Shown here one piece after another: positions 26,858 to 35,283 of a stretch of 64,000 nt of DNA. The notes under the pieces are model-generated. The model did no database searches, was not told the origin of the DNA, and saw nothing but the letters and a program-made list of their open reading frames with translations. A program made the position numbers and the translations under genes. Origin of the DNA: Pararhodobacter sp. (GTDB taxonomy: Bacteria; Pseudomonadota; Alphaproteobacteria; Rhodobacterales; Rhodobacteraceae); the NCBI GenBank assembly GCA_020832545.1, contig JAFIEK010000004.1, positions 118,911 to 182,910 of the forward strand. Direction: 5' to 3'. Every line of letters starts with the position of its first letter. Positions within the stretch are counted from its first letter, which is position 1.

Positions 26858-27647
26858 CGACGCCTCCCATATAGGCTGTGATCACGTCAGGATTGCTGGA
26901 CACCTCGCCATAGGTGCCTTCGGTCAGAATCTCGCCGTGCTGCAAAACGGTGATGCGTTCGCACAGATTGGCCACCACCGAGAGGTTGTGTTCGACAATC
27001 AGTATGGTGCGACCGGGCGAGACTTCGCGGATCAGATCGGTGATCGGCTCGACATCCTCGCGGCCCATACCCGCCGTCGGCTCGTCCAGCAGCATGACTT
27101 TGGGGTCCATCGCCAGCGTGGTGGCGATTTCCAGCGCGCGCTTCTTGCCATAGGACAACTCGGTGGCCAGCAGATCCGCCTGCGCCTTCAGCCCGACCTG
27201 CGCCAGCAGTTGCATCGCCCGGTCATTGAGCGAGTCGAGCGCCCTGAGCGAGCGCCAGAAACTGTAGGCAATGCCATAGCTGGATTGCAGCGCCACGCGC
27301 ACGTTTTCAAGGCAGGTCAGATGCGGAAAGGTGGCCGATATCTGGAACGAACGCACCAGCCCCAGCCGCGCCACCTGTGCGCTGCGCAGCCCGGTGATAT
27401 CCTGCCCGTCAAACAACACCTGCCCTTCGGTGGGCGTCAGGATCTTGGACAGAAGGTTGAAACAGGTCGTCTTGCCCGCCCCGTTCGGGCCGATCAGCGC
27501 ATGGATGGACCCGCGCTTGACCTTCAGATCGACATTCCTGACGGCATGGAAACCGCCAAAGGACTTGCTCAGACCCCGCGCTTCGAGGACGTAATCGCCC
27601 TCAGGCGCCGGATTCGTGGGTGCGGCGGTCGTGATAGCGACGGACAT
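26847..27647 (-). CDS. livG: ABC transporter ATP-binding protein (LivG-like)
   Basis: A 266-residue ABC ATPase with Walker A GPNGAGKTT, signature in LSYGKKRALEIATTLAMDP, Walker B VMLLDEPTAGM and H-loop ILIVEHN. The C-terminal GEVSSNPDVITAYMG is the LivG-type extension. ATG 27647 with GGGAGGG upstream gives the normal length; the frame extends further 5' without support. The order crotonase-livG-livF-livH-livM is typical of catabolic, not amino-acid, Liv systems. Confidence 0.94.
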   Translation of the reverse strand: MSVAITTAAPTNPAPEGDYVLEARGLSKSFGGFHAVRNVDLKVKRGSIHALIGPNGAGKTTCFNLLSKILTPTEGQVLFDGQDITGLRSAQVARLGLVRSFQISATFPHLTCLENVRVALQSSYGIAYSFWRSLRALDSLNDRAMQLLAQVGLKAQADLLATELSYGKKRALEIATTLAMDPKVMLLDEPTAGMGREDVEPITDLIREVSPGRTILIVEHNLSVVANLCERITVLQHGEILTEGTYGEVSSNPDVITAYMGGVDDE

Positions 27648-27761
27648 GGCGTGCGGCCCTCCCTTGGTTCTCGACGCGATGGCAGGCCGAAAACGGCCAG
27701 GATGGTGCGTTGATCGCGCGAGACGCGTCATCGGACGGTGCGGTCAGGTGCTGCTGCCGCT

Positions 27762-28541
27762 TCACGGCTCATCCCTGAAAACCGGCGGGCGCTTTTCCAT
27801 GAAGGCGCGCATGGCTTCCTTGCTGTCTTCATGGCGCGTCATCTCGACGGTCAGGTTCTGTTCAAACCGGTAGCCATCTTTCAACCCCATGGTTTCGACC
27901 GTGTTGATCGCGCGTTTGGCCAGCCGCACCGCTGCCGGGCTTTTCGAGGCGATGGCGTGCGCGATCTCCATTGCGGTGTCCATCAGCGCCTCGGGCGCGA
28001 CACATTCCTCAATGAGGCCGCGGCGATACAGCTCTTCGGCCGGAACGCGCCAACCGGTCAGCACCATGCGCCGGGTCAGCGCCAGCGGGAAAGCGCGCAT
28101 CGTGTGGCGCACGCCGCCCATCAGGCCGATGTCGATTTCCGGCAGGCCGAAAACCGCTTTGTCCGAGGCCACGATCATATCGGAACACAGCGCCAACCCC
28201 ATCCCCGCCCCCAGCGCAGGGCCGTTCACCGCAGCAACGACGGGGATGTTCATCTCGGTGATGACAAAGCCCACTTCACGTGTGCGGCGCAGATGGCGAT
28301 ATGTGTCGCCCGGCTTGCCCTGCCCCACCTTGGCGCGCGACTTGATATCGGCCCCGGCAGAAAAGCATTTGCCGTTGCCCGTGAGGACCACGCAGCGCAC
28401 GCCCGGGGTTTCGTTCAGTTCGTCGAAAACCTCGATCAGTTCCTCGACGAAGTCACGCGACTGCGCATTCACTGGCGGCGCGTCCATGGTCACGACGGCG
28501 ACATGGTCGTCGATGGTGCATTTGATCAGGTCGTTCTTCAT
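27762..28541 (-). CDS. Enoyl-CoA hydratase/isomerase (crotonase) family protein
   Basis: A 259-residue crotonase. The oxyanion-hole segments are GKCFSAGADIKSRAKVGQGK (near 60-80) and NGPALGAGMGLALCSDMIVA (near 106-125). The ending DSKEAMRAFMEKRPPVFRDE is shared with the second crotonase at 39.6 kb. The ATG at 28541 has AAAGGA upstream. It heads the liv operon, 272 bases downstream of palindrome C. It probably hydrates an enoyl-CoA formed by the acyl-CoA dehydrogenases of the TetR-controlled operon. Confidence 0.92.
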   Translation of the reverse strand: MKNDLIKCTIDDHVAVVTMDAPPVNAQSRDFVEELIEVFDELNETPGVRCVVLTGNGKCFSAGADIKSRAKVGQGKPGDTYRHLRRTREVGFVITEMNIPVVAAVNGPALGAGMGLALCSDMIVASDKAVFGLPEIDIGLMGGVRHTMRAFPLALTRRMVLTGWRVPAEELYRRGLIEECVAPEALMDTAMEIAHAIASKSPAAVRLAKRAINTVETMGLKDGYRFEQNLTVEMTRHEDSKEAMRAFMEKRPPVFRDEP

Positions 28542-28623
28542 CCACTGTCCTTTCAGGCGGCGTTTTCGGCGTGTTGCAACGCCAGTCGCATTTCTTCGGG
28601 TTAACCGGGCGTGGCGTTCAGCG

Positions 28624-28652
28624 CGTTCGCCCGCGCCCCGCGCGGGCGAACG
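28624..28652. other. Perfect 13-base GC-rich stem-loop in the leader of the liv operon
   Basis: CGTTCGCCCGCGC, loop CCC, GCGCGGGCGAACG. It lies between palindrome C (28814) and the crotonase start (28541), with no T run in either direction. It could be an RNA structure in the 5' leader or an intrinsic roadblock. Otherwise the 28542-28883 gap has only the operator. Confidence 0.5.
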
Positions 28653-28813
28653 GGTCCGGCAAAGCGGCACAGGACGAGCCGCGCGCCCAAGGCGAAGCGC
28701 GCTCAAATGTATGGTAACCTCCCCGGCGCGACCGTTGGCCCGCGCAGTCTCTGGTTACAGGAAACGGGGCCGGACGCCGGAAGTCAAAGATTATCGCATA
28801 GCGGGCATGGAGT

Positions 28814-28827
28814 TTCACAAGTGTGAA
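28814..28827. promoter_or_regulatory. IclR-type operator candidate, site C
   Basis: TTCACA-AG-TGTGAA, extended by one further symmetric base pair on each side (28813-28828), is located upstream of the minus-strand crotonase-livGFHM operon. Confidence 0.75.
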
Positions 28828-28883
28828 AACGGCCCCGATCCTGCCCCCGTTTACGTCGCGGTTTCCCGGCCCCGGAACACCCA

Positions 28884-29912
28884 TCACACCGGCTCGGCGA
28901 TCTGCACGAGGGTCTTGCCAAAGCTCTTGCCTTTCAGCATCGACAGGAAGGCCGGAACCACCTGATCGAAACCCTGATGCAGGTTGAACTCTTCGCGGAT
29001 CTTGCCGTCGCGCAGCCACCCGGCCATGGTCTGCGTGAACTCGGGGTGGTTCTTATAAAGGTCATAGACAATGAACCCCCGCAGCGTCAGGCGGCGCACC
29101 AATACCCAGCGCATGAACTCTTCCAGCGCATTTGGATCGGTGCCCGACTGCCCGTCATATTGCGAGATAAGCCCGCAGACCGGGACGCGCGCGAACATGT
29201 TCAGAAGCGGCATGGCCGCTGCCGACACCCGCCCGCCGACATTCTCGAAATAGACATCGATTCCGTTGGGGCAGGCGTCAGCCAGCGCCTCGGGAAAATT
29301 GGTTGCGCGATAGTCGACGCAGGCATCGAAGCCGAAACGCTCGACCGTGCGGCGACATTTCTCAGGTCCGCCCGCGATGCCGACCACACGGCAGCCCATC
29401 TGGCGGGCGATCTGACCGACCAGCGACCCCACCGCCCCGCCCGCCGCCGAAACGACCACCGTTTCGCCAGCCTTGGGCTGGCCGATGCTGATCAGGCCAC
29501 CGTAAGCGGTGAACCCGGTCATACCCAGCGCGCCCAACCACGATTCCGGGCGCGACAATGCGGGATCGACGCGCTGCGCCCCAGACGCCTTGACCACCGC
29601 GTATTCCTGCCAGCCGCCCGCGATCGCCACCAGATCGCCCGCCTGAAACGCCGGATCGGTCGAGGTGACGACCTGCGCCACGCTGGTGCCCGGTATCGCC
29701 TCGCCAATCTGAAGGGGCGGTGTGTAGCTTTCACGATCATGCATCTTCAGCCGAAGATAGGGATCGACCGACAGCCAGAGATTGCGACACAGGATCTGGC
29801 CGGTCTCAGGTTCAGGCAGATCGGTTTCGACCAGACCAAAACGCGCGGCGGTGGCCTGATCCTCGGGGCGGGCGGCAAAGACATATTGGCGGTTCTTCAG
29901 GGCATTGGTCAT
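28884..29912 (-). CDS. NADP-dependent MDR oxidoreductase (2-alkenal/enone reductase, CurA/PTGR-like)
   Basis: A 342-residue zinc-free medium-chain reductase of the leukotriene B4 12-hydroxydehydrogenase/CurA group: NLWLSVDPYLRLKMHD is the family's N-terminal signature, SAAGGAVGSLVGQIARQMGC the Rossmann loop and YFENVGGRVSAAAMPLLNMF the central motif. These enzymes reduce C=C bonds conjugated to a carbonyl. ATG 29912 follows AGAGAGTGACC. It lies 14 bases after the OYE gene in the same unit, so two different ene-reductases are co-expressed. Confidence 0.92.
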   Translation of the reverse strand: MTNALKNRQYVFAARPEDQATAARFGLVETDLPEPETGQILCRNLWLSVDPYLRLKMHDRESYTPPLQIGEAIPGTSVAQVVTSTDPAFQAGDLVAIAGGWQEYAVVKASGAQRVDPALSRPESWLGALGMTGFTAYGGLISIGQPKAGETVVVSAAGGAVGSLVGQIARQMGCRVVGIAGGPEKCRRTVERFGFDACVDYRATNFPEALADACPNGIDVYFENVGGRVSAAAMPLLNMFARVPVCGLISQYDGQSGTDPNALEEFMRWVLVRRLTLRGFIVYDLYKNHPEFTQTMAGWLRDGKIREEFNLHQGFDQVVPAFLSMLKGKSFGKTLVQIAEPV

Positions 29913-29926
29913 GGTCACTCTCTTGG

Positions 29927-31129
29927 TCAGCGCGGCGCGGCGGTATCGGGACGATCCCAAAGGCCGCTGGCCGGGCGGTCGGCCTGACGGCTCGTGGTGA
30001 CCGCCGGGGTTTGAGGGCGCAGCACGGCGTGGCCCGTCCAGTTGTTGGGGCGCGCGCGGATGTATTGCGGCGGATAGTCGATATCGACGCCAAGTGCGGC
30101 GGCGGCGTGCCAGCCCCAGCGCGGGTCATCCAGCATGCCCCGGGCAATGGCGACCAGATCGGCATCACCTGCGCGGATGATGGAATCGGCCTGCGGCCCG
30201 TTCAGGATCTGGCCCACGGCCATGGTGGCGAGCCCGGTTTCACGTCGGATGCGCGCGGCAAAGGGCACCTGATGGCCAGGCGTCGCGGGCGGGATGCGCA
30301 CATCGGGCGACAAGTTGCCCGCTGACATCACAACGTAATCGACGCCGATCGCGTTCAGCTGAAGCGCCAGCGCCACGGCGTCATCCATGGTCAGGCCATC
30401 CGGGTGCCAGTCGGTGCTGGTCATGCGCACGCCAAGCGCCTTTTCGCGGGGCCAGAGCGCGCGCAGCCGTTCCATGATCGTCACAAGCAGGCGGTTGCGC
30501 CCGGCCTGATCGCCGCCCCAAAGGTCCTGCCGGTGGTTCGACAGCGGCGACAGAAACTGGTGCAGCAGATAGCCGTGGGCGGCATGAACCTCGATCAGGT
30601 CAATGCCTGCCTGCCCGGCGCGGCGCGCGGCGGCGGTGAAATCATCGATGAGTTGGGCGATGTCTTCTTCGGTCATGGCGCGGGGCACCGGCCAGTCGGT
30701 ACTGACCGGCAGGGCCGAAGGGGCGATGGTCTGCCAGGCCCCTTCGTCGGGCGGCAGCGCCTCGCCTTTGGAACGGGCAAAGATGCTGCGCGCCGACGCT
30801 CGGCGCCCGGCATGGCCCAGCTGGATACCCAGCGCAGCGCTGGAATAGCTGCGGATTTCCGCCAGCAGCGAGGCCAGTGCCTCGGTCTGCGCATCGGAAT
30901 ACAGGCCCAGACATTCGTGGGTGATGCGGCCATCCCGTGAGACCGCTGAGGCTTCCGCGATCACCAGCCCCGCGCCGGACAGCGCCAGCCCACCCAGATG
31001 CATCCGGTGCCAAGGCTGCACGACACCATCGACGCCGCTGTACTGGCACATCGGCGACACCACGATCCGGTTTTCCAGACGCAGCCCGCCCAGTTGGAAC
31101 GGGGCAAACAGACTCGGTACCTGTGTCAT
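29927..31129 (-). CDS. NADH:flavin oxidoreductase / old yellow enzyme (YqjM-type)
   Basis: A 400-residue FMN TIM-barrel ene-reductase. VVSPMCQYSG contains the YqjM-type active-site Cys that tunes FMN, IQLGHAGRRAS the FMN-binding segment, EVHAAHGYLLHQFLSPLSNH the substrate-binding His pair and RYD-loop neighbour, and VAIARGMLDDPRWGWHAA the C-terminal FMN phosphate site. It would reduce an alpha,beta-unsaturated ketone such as carvone or cyclohexenone before Baeyer-Villiger oxidation (inference). ATG 31129 has GGAGGGAACGC upstream; palindrome D sits 96 bases before the start. Confidence 0.94.
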   Translation of the reverse strand: MTQVPSLFAPFQLGGLRLENRIVVSPMCQYSGVDGVVQPWHRMHLGGLALSGAGLVIAEASAVSRDGRITHECLGLYSDAQTEALASLLAEIRSYSSAALGIQLGHAGRRASARSIFARSKGEALPPDEGAWQTIAPSALPVSTDWPVPRAMTEEDIAQLIDDFTAAARRAGQAGIDLIEVHAAHGYLLHQFLSPLSNHRQDLWGGDQAGRNRLLVTIMERLRALWPREKALGVRMTSTDWHPDGLTMDDAVALALQLNAIGVDYVVMSAGNLSPDVRIPPATPGHQVPFAARIRRETGLATMAVGQILNGPQADSIIRAGDADLVAIARGMLDDPRWGWHAAAALGVDIDYPPQYIRARPNNWTGHAVLRPQTPAVTTSRQADRPASGLWDRPDTAAPR

Positions 31130-31224
31130 GCGTTCCCTCCCCTTCGGCGCCCTCCACGCCGTTGTGCATAGCCTAGAGGGTTGCCTGACCCTCAAACAAG
31201 CTTTGCATCAACATGGCAGCACCA

Positions 31225-31238
31225 TTCACATCTGTGAA
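31225..31238. promoter_or_regulatory. IclR-type operator candidate, site D
   Basis: TTCACA-TC-TGTGAA in the gap between the tctA-like gene and the OYE gene, upstream of the latter. Confidence 0.75.
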
Positions 31239-31264
31239 ACAGCGTGCCTCGGCAGATCGCAAAT

Positions 31265-32776
31265 TCAGACCGCGGCCTTTCTGGCGCGCAGCAGCCGCCA
31301 CAGGGCAGACCCCAGCGTCCAGGCGAGCATGAGCGTGATGATCGCAACCAGCGTTCCTGAGATCGGACGGTCAATGAAGGTGGTCAGCTCGCCACCGCTG
31401 ACGATCAGCGCGCGCCGGAAGTATTCCTCCAGCATCGGGCCAAGGACGAAGCCCAGAAGCAGCGGCGCCACCTCGAAGTTGAGCGCGCGCATCCCCAGAC
31501 CCAGAAAGCCAAAGGCCACCAGCACCAGAATGTCGGACACCTGATAGTTGACGCTGTAGATGCCGATACAGATAAAGGCCACGATCACCGGGAACAGCAG
31601 GTTGTAGGGTATCTGCAGCAGCTTCACCCACATGCCGACCAGCGGCAGGTTCAGCACCAGAAGCATCAGGTTACCAATCACGAAGCTGACGATCAGCCCC
31701 CAGAACAGGTCTGGCGAAGACTGGATCACACCGGGACCGGGCAGGATGCCGTGCACCATCATGACACCAAGCATGATCGCCATCACCGGATCACCGGGTA
31801 TCCCCAGGCTTAGCGTGGGAATGAAGGCCGATTGCACGGCTGCGTTGTTCGCAGCCTCAGGCGCAGCGACGCCTTCGATGGCCCCCTTGCCGAACTGTTC
31901 GGGGTGTTTGCTGACCTTGCGCTCGACGGCATAGGACAGGAAGGTGGCCACCAGCCCACCCGTGCCCGGCAGCGCACCAAACAGCCCGCCGATGCCAGAA
32001 CCGCGCAGCATCGGCATGGAAGACCGGCGCCAGTCTTCGCGGGTGGGCAGCATGTGGCGCAGACGGAACGACGTGGCCTGCACCTTCGGCATATCGCGTC
32101 GTCCGGCATTGGCGATGATTTCCGGCAGACCGAACAGGCCGATCACCACCGCCACAAGCGGCAGCCCGTCATAGAGCGCTGTCTGCCCGAAGGTGAAGCG
32201 CGCAACGCCGCTGTTCAGGTCCAGCCCGATCAGCCCCAGCGCCAGCCCCAGCATCACCGAGGCCAGTGAACGGATCGGCTTGCCCAGCCCGATCACCGCC
32301 GCCGCGATCAGCCCCAGCGCCATCAGCGCGACATATTCCTGAGGCCCGAAATTCAAGGCCACCCGCGAAAGCGGAACAGCGAAACCCGCCAGCAGGATGA
32401 CCCCGAAGATACTGCCCACGAACGAGGCGATGGCGGTCATGAACAGCGCCTGACCGGCGCGCCCCTGCTGCGCCATCGGATATCCGTCAAGCCCGGTGAC
32501 CGCGCTGGTGGCCGTGCCCGGCAGGTTCATCAGGATCGAGGCCGTGGAACCGCCGTAGGAGGCGCCGTAATAGATCCCCGCCAGCATGATCAGGGCATAG
32601 GTGGTTTCAAGGTGATAGGTGATCGGCAGAAGCATCGCCAGCGTCGCCATGATGCCGATACCCGGCAAGACGCCCACGAATGTGCCCAGAAACACCCCGA
32701 GGAAGGCATAGAACAACCCGCTGGGCGAGGCTGCAACGCTCATCCCCAGCGCGATGTCGGAAAACAACTGGGTCAT
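31265..32776 (-). CDS. tctA: Tripartite tricarboxylate transporter permease (TctA-like)
   Basis: A 503-residue large membrane subunit. GTFVGVLPGIGIMATLAMLL and YYGASYGGSTASILMNLPGT are hallmark TctA loops, with the repeat LFGALPGTGGLVATFLSYAV. ATG 32776 is one base after the tctB stop. It transports organic acids using the cation gradient with TctB and the binding protein TctC, whose gene is divergent at 40.6 kb. It ends the long minus operon that starts with the crotonase at 40.4 kb. Confidence 0.94.
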   Translation of the reverse strand: MTQLFSDIALGMSVAASPSGLFYAFLGVFLGTFVGVLPGIGIMATLAMLLPITYHLETTYALIMLAGIYYGASYGGSTASILMNLPGTATSAVTGLDGYPMAQQGRAGQALFMTAIASFVGSIFGVILLAGFAVPLSRVALNFGPQEYVALMALGLIAAAVIGLGKPIRSLASVMLGLALGLIGLDLNSGVARFTFGQTALYDGLPLVAVVIGLFGLPEIIANAGRRDMPKVQATSFRLRHMLPTREDWRRSSMPMLRGSGIGGLFGALPGTGGLVATFLSYAVERKVSKHPEQFGKGAIEGVAAPEAANNAAVQSAFIPTLSLGIPGDPVMAIMLGVMMVHGILPGPGVIQSSPDLFWGLIVSFVIGNLMLLVLNLPLVGMWVKLLQIPYNLLFPVIVAFICIGIYSVNYQVSDILVLVAFGFLGLGMRALNFEVAPLLLGFVLGPMLEEYFRRALIVSGGELTTFIDRPISGTLVAIITLMLAWTLGSALWRLLRARKAAV

Positions 32777-32777
32777 T

Positions 32778-33224
32778 TCAGAACGCCCTGATCTGCAGGC
32801 CAAGCCCGACACGGAAGATCAGCGTCGAGACAATGGCGGTGCCAATTGCCAGCGTCAGCGCACCCACCATCGTCGTGCGCTGGTTGGCCATCGCTGCAAG
32901 AAGGACCGCCAGAAACACCGACACCAGCAGGCCAAACCGCTCGACCGTCAGAGCAAAAGCCCCCAGCGCCGCGCCCAGAAACAGAATGCCGCGAAACTGC
33001 TCAAACCGGAAAGACAGGGTCACCTTGCTGGGCCGTGCGGTGACGATCATCACCACCGCCAGCACCATCATGCCAATGCCCAACAGCCGCGGGAAATATC
33101 CCGGCCCCATGCTGTAGAGTGTGCCCATCCGGTAGCCCCCGGCCTCGACAAAGATGAACAGGCCGATGCCCACGGTCACGAGGCCGGCGATAATGTCTTC
33201 CAGTCGGTCCTTGATGTAGTGCAT
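32778..33224 (-). CDS. tctB: Tripartite tricarboxylate transporter TctB family protein
   Basis: A 148-residue small membrane subunit with four hydrophobic helices. YRMGTLYSMGPGYFPRLLGI is the conserved G-x-GYFP motif that identifies TctB. It is directly followed by tctA. Confidence 0.92.
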   Translation of the reverse strand: MHYIKDRLEDIIAGLVTVGIGLFIFVEAGGYRMGTLYSMGPGYFPRLLGIGMMVLAVVMIVTARPSKVTLSFRFEQFRGILFLGAALGAFALTVERFGLLVSVFLAVLLAAMANQRTTMVGALTLAIGTAIVSTLIFRVGLGLQIRAF

Positions 33225-33247
33225 CTTCCTCCCCTCCTCTTCTCAGA

Positions 33248-34513
33248 TCACGGCCTGCCCGCTTGGTCCGGTAGCTGCCCGGCGGTAATGGTCTGGCCGG
33301 TGATGTAACTTGCCCCGGGCCCCGCAAGGAAGCGGCACAGCGCCGCCAGATCCTTGTCGTCACCGCCCCGCCATGCCACCGCGTTGACGCGCAGCCCCGC
33401 GTGGGCCCATTCCAGCGCCAGCGTGCGCGCCAGCATGGCCTGAGCCGCCTGAGCGGCCCTGTCCAGCGGCGTATCGCCAGGGGCAAAGACAAAAACCAGC
33501 GCGAAATCGCGGCTACGGGAGGGATGTGCGGCGCAGGCGCGCGCTGTATCGCGCGCACCGGTCAGAACATCCGCGGGCGCCGTACCGCCATGGCGGTGGG
33601 TGGCATCGATCACTGCACCCAGCGGCGTAATTGTACTAAGGTTTTCAAAGCTTGCCGGTACAAAGCCTGTCGCGTCGTCGGGCGCGCCCAGCCAGACCAT
33701 CTCACCCGGCCCTGCCTGCGTCCCGGGTTCGGGCGCGCCGGTCCGGGGTGCCTGCCCCTGCGCGCTGCCGCCATCGACAAGCAGCGTCTGCCCGGCCATG
33801 ACCGCACCCGCGTCCGAGGCCATGAACGCCACGGCATCGGCGATATCGTGTGGCATTGCCAGCCGACCAAGCGGAATACCGGCGGCGACCGCGTCCAGAT
33901 CCAGCTGCCCGGTGCGGTGCAACTCCTCAACCAGCGGGGTCAGGGTATAGCCCGGCGCGACCCCGCCAATGCGCAGACCGCGCGCGGCGAACGCCGGGCC
34001 AAGCGCTTTGGTCAGGGCCGCCAGCGCAGCCTTGGTCGCGCTGTATGGCCCGCGCAGCGGCAATGGACGCCAGGCCGCGCCCGAGGCGATGTTGATCACA
34101 ACGCCGCCCGGCTTCAGCGCCTCTTGCGCCGCCATGCAGATACGTTCGACCGCTGTCAGGTTCAGCGCGACAATCCGCTCGAACGCCGCCTGCGGCATGG
34201 CGCACAGCGTGTGCCCGCCGCTGTCGGTCATGCCCGCGTTGTTCACCACCAGCCGCAGCCCACCGCGCGACAGCTCTGCCGCCCGCGCAACCAGCGCCGC
34301 TGCCGCCTGCGGGTCAGTCAGATCCACCCCAAGCGCCGCATGTCCGGTGCCCAGATCGGCAGCGCGGTCGCGCGCCGCATCAGCGTCAAGGTCAGCGATG
34401 ATCACACGGTAACCAGCGTCCGCCAGCCGCTGGCAGATCGCCCAGCCGATACCGCCCGCCCCGCCGGTAACCAGCGCCGCGCCCGGATTGTCTGATGTGC
34501 TCTCTGTCGCCAT
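33248..34513 (-). CDS. SDR oxidoreductase fused to a second, degenerate SDR-like unit
   Basis: 421 residues, about 170 longer than a normal SDR. Residues 1-250 form a complete classical SDR: TGGAGGIG (16-23), NNAG (91-94), Ser144, Tyr157 and Lys161, ending GQTLLVDGGS. After an Ala/Pro/Gly linker (251-270), a second unit begins (EMVWLGAPDD) and shows SDR-like late elements: MLARTLALEWAHAGLRVNAV (360-379) and the ending LAGPGASYITGQTITAG. This unit lacks the GxGxxG and YxxxK motifs and so is probably structural. No stop separates the halves. It is encoded with another SDR and the ACAD pair, so it probably oxidises a hydroxyacyl-CoA or cyclic alcohol. Confidence 0.85.
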   Translation of the reverse strand: MATESTSDNPGAALVTGGAGGIGWAICQRLADAGYRVIIADLDADAARDRAADLGTGHAALGVDLTDPQAAAALVARAAELSRGGLRLVVNNAGMTDSGGHTLCAMPQAAFERIVALNLTAVERICMAAQEALKPGGVVINIASGAAWRPLPLRGPYSATKAALAALTKALGPAFAARGLRIGGVAPGYTLTPLVEELHRTGQLDLDAVAAGIPLGRLAMPHDIADAVAFMASDAGAVMAGQTLLVDGGSAQGQAPRTGAPEPGTQAGPGEMVWLGAPDDATGFVPASFENLSTITPLGAVIDATHRHGGTAPADVLTGARDTARACAAHPSRSRDFALVFVFAPGDTPLDRAAQAAQAMLARTLALEWAHAGLRVNAVAWRGGDDKDLAALCRFLAGPGASYITGQTITAGQLPDQAGRP

Positions 34514-34530
34514 GGTTCCCGCTCGCCGGA

Positions 34531-35283
34531 TCAGGTGATTGCTATGCCGATGCCGCCATCGGCCGACAGAACCTGCCCGGTGACGAAATCGCTTTCGCCG
34601 TCCAGCAGGTAGACGATGGCGCGGGCGATGTCGTCGACAGTACCTAGCCGCCCCATCGGCGTGTTGGCAATTCGCCTGGCGTCACGCTCTGCCGAGCGGT
34701 GCTTGGCCGTGCCCTCGGTCGGAACCGCCGAGGGGGCGACCGCATTCACGCGGATGCCACGCGGGCCCAGCTCCACCGCCGCGGCGCGGGTCATGCCCAT
34801 TACACCGGCCTTGATCCCGCTGTAAACCAACGAGTTCGGGGCCGAGCGGAACCCGGCAGCCGAAGCCACGTTGACGATGGTGCCGCCGCGCGCGTCGTCC
34901 ATGACCGCCGCGGCAGACTGAATTGCCCAGATGATCCCGTTGAAGCCGATCTGCAACATCCGGTCCACGGTTTCCGGCGCGATATCCGGGATCGCCTGAT
35001 AGCGGACCCAGGCGGCGTTGTTGACCAGCCCGTCCAGCCGCCCGGTCTGCGCCATCACCGCATCAACGGCGGCCTGCACGCCTTCGCGCGTGGCCACATT
35101 CTGCACCACGGGAAAAGCCCGGCCGCCCGCCTGCGCGATCTCGGCCACTGCTTCGGTGACAAACTCCGCGCGCAGGTCGTTCACGCCCACGATCCAGCCG
35201 CGCGCGGCCAGGTGCTTCGCCGTGGCGCGGCCGATCCCGTGGCCTGCGCCGGTGATCAGGGCGGTTTTTGCGTCAGCCAGCAT
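34531..35283 (-). CDS. SDR family oxidoreductase
   Basis: A 250-residue classical SDR: TGAGHGIG for cofactor, NNAAW in place of NNAG, Ser in VASAAGFRSAPNSLVYSGIK, YxxxK (YSGIK), and the ending DFVTGQVLSADGGIGI. It closely resembles the SDR at 18.9 kb in pattern (NNAxW, GIIWA/GVIWG after the active helix), so the two may be paralogues acting on related substrates. ATG 35283 has GGAG upstream and overlaps the ACAD gene by 11 bases; the alternative ATG at 35298 lacks a ribosome site. Confidence 0.92.
   Translation of the reverse strand: MLADAKTALITGAGHGIGRATAKHLAARGWIVGVNDLRAEFVTEAVAEIAQAGGRAFPVVQNVATREGVQAAVDAVMAQTGRLDGLVNNAAWVRYQAIPDIAPETVDRMLQIGFNGIIWAIQSAAAVMDDARGGTIVNVASAAGFRSAPNSLVYSGIKAGVMGMTRAAAVELGPRGIRVNAVAPSAVPTEGTAKHRSAERDARRIANTPMGRLGTVDDIARAIVYLLDGESDFVTGQVLSADGGIGIAIT

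Noticed and set aside
25261..27647. Naming the Liv-type importer an amino-acid transporter
   Set aside because: The operon is led by a crotonase and shares operators with cyclic-ketone genes; catabolic Liv systems often carry organic acids.
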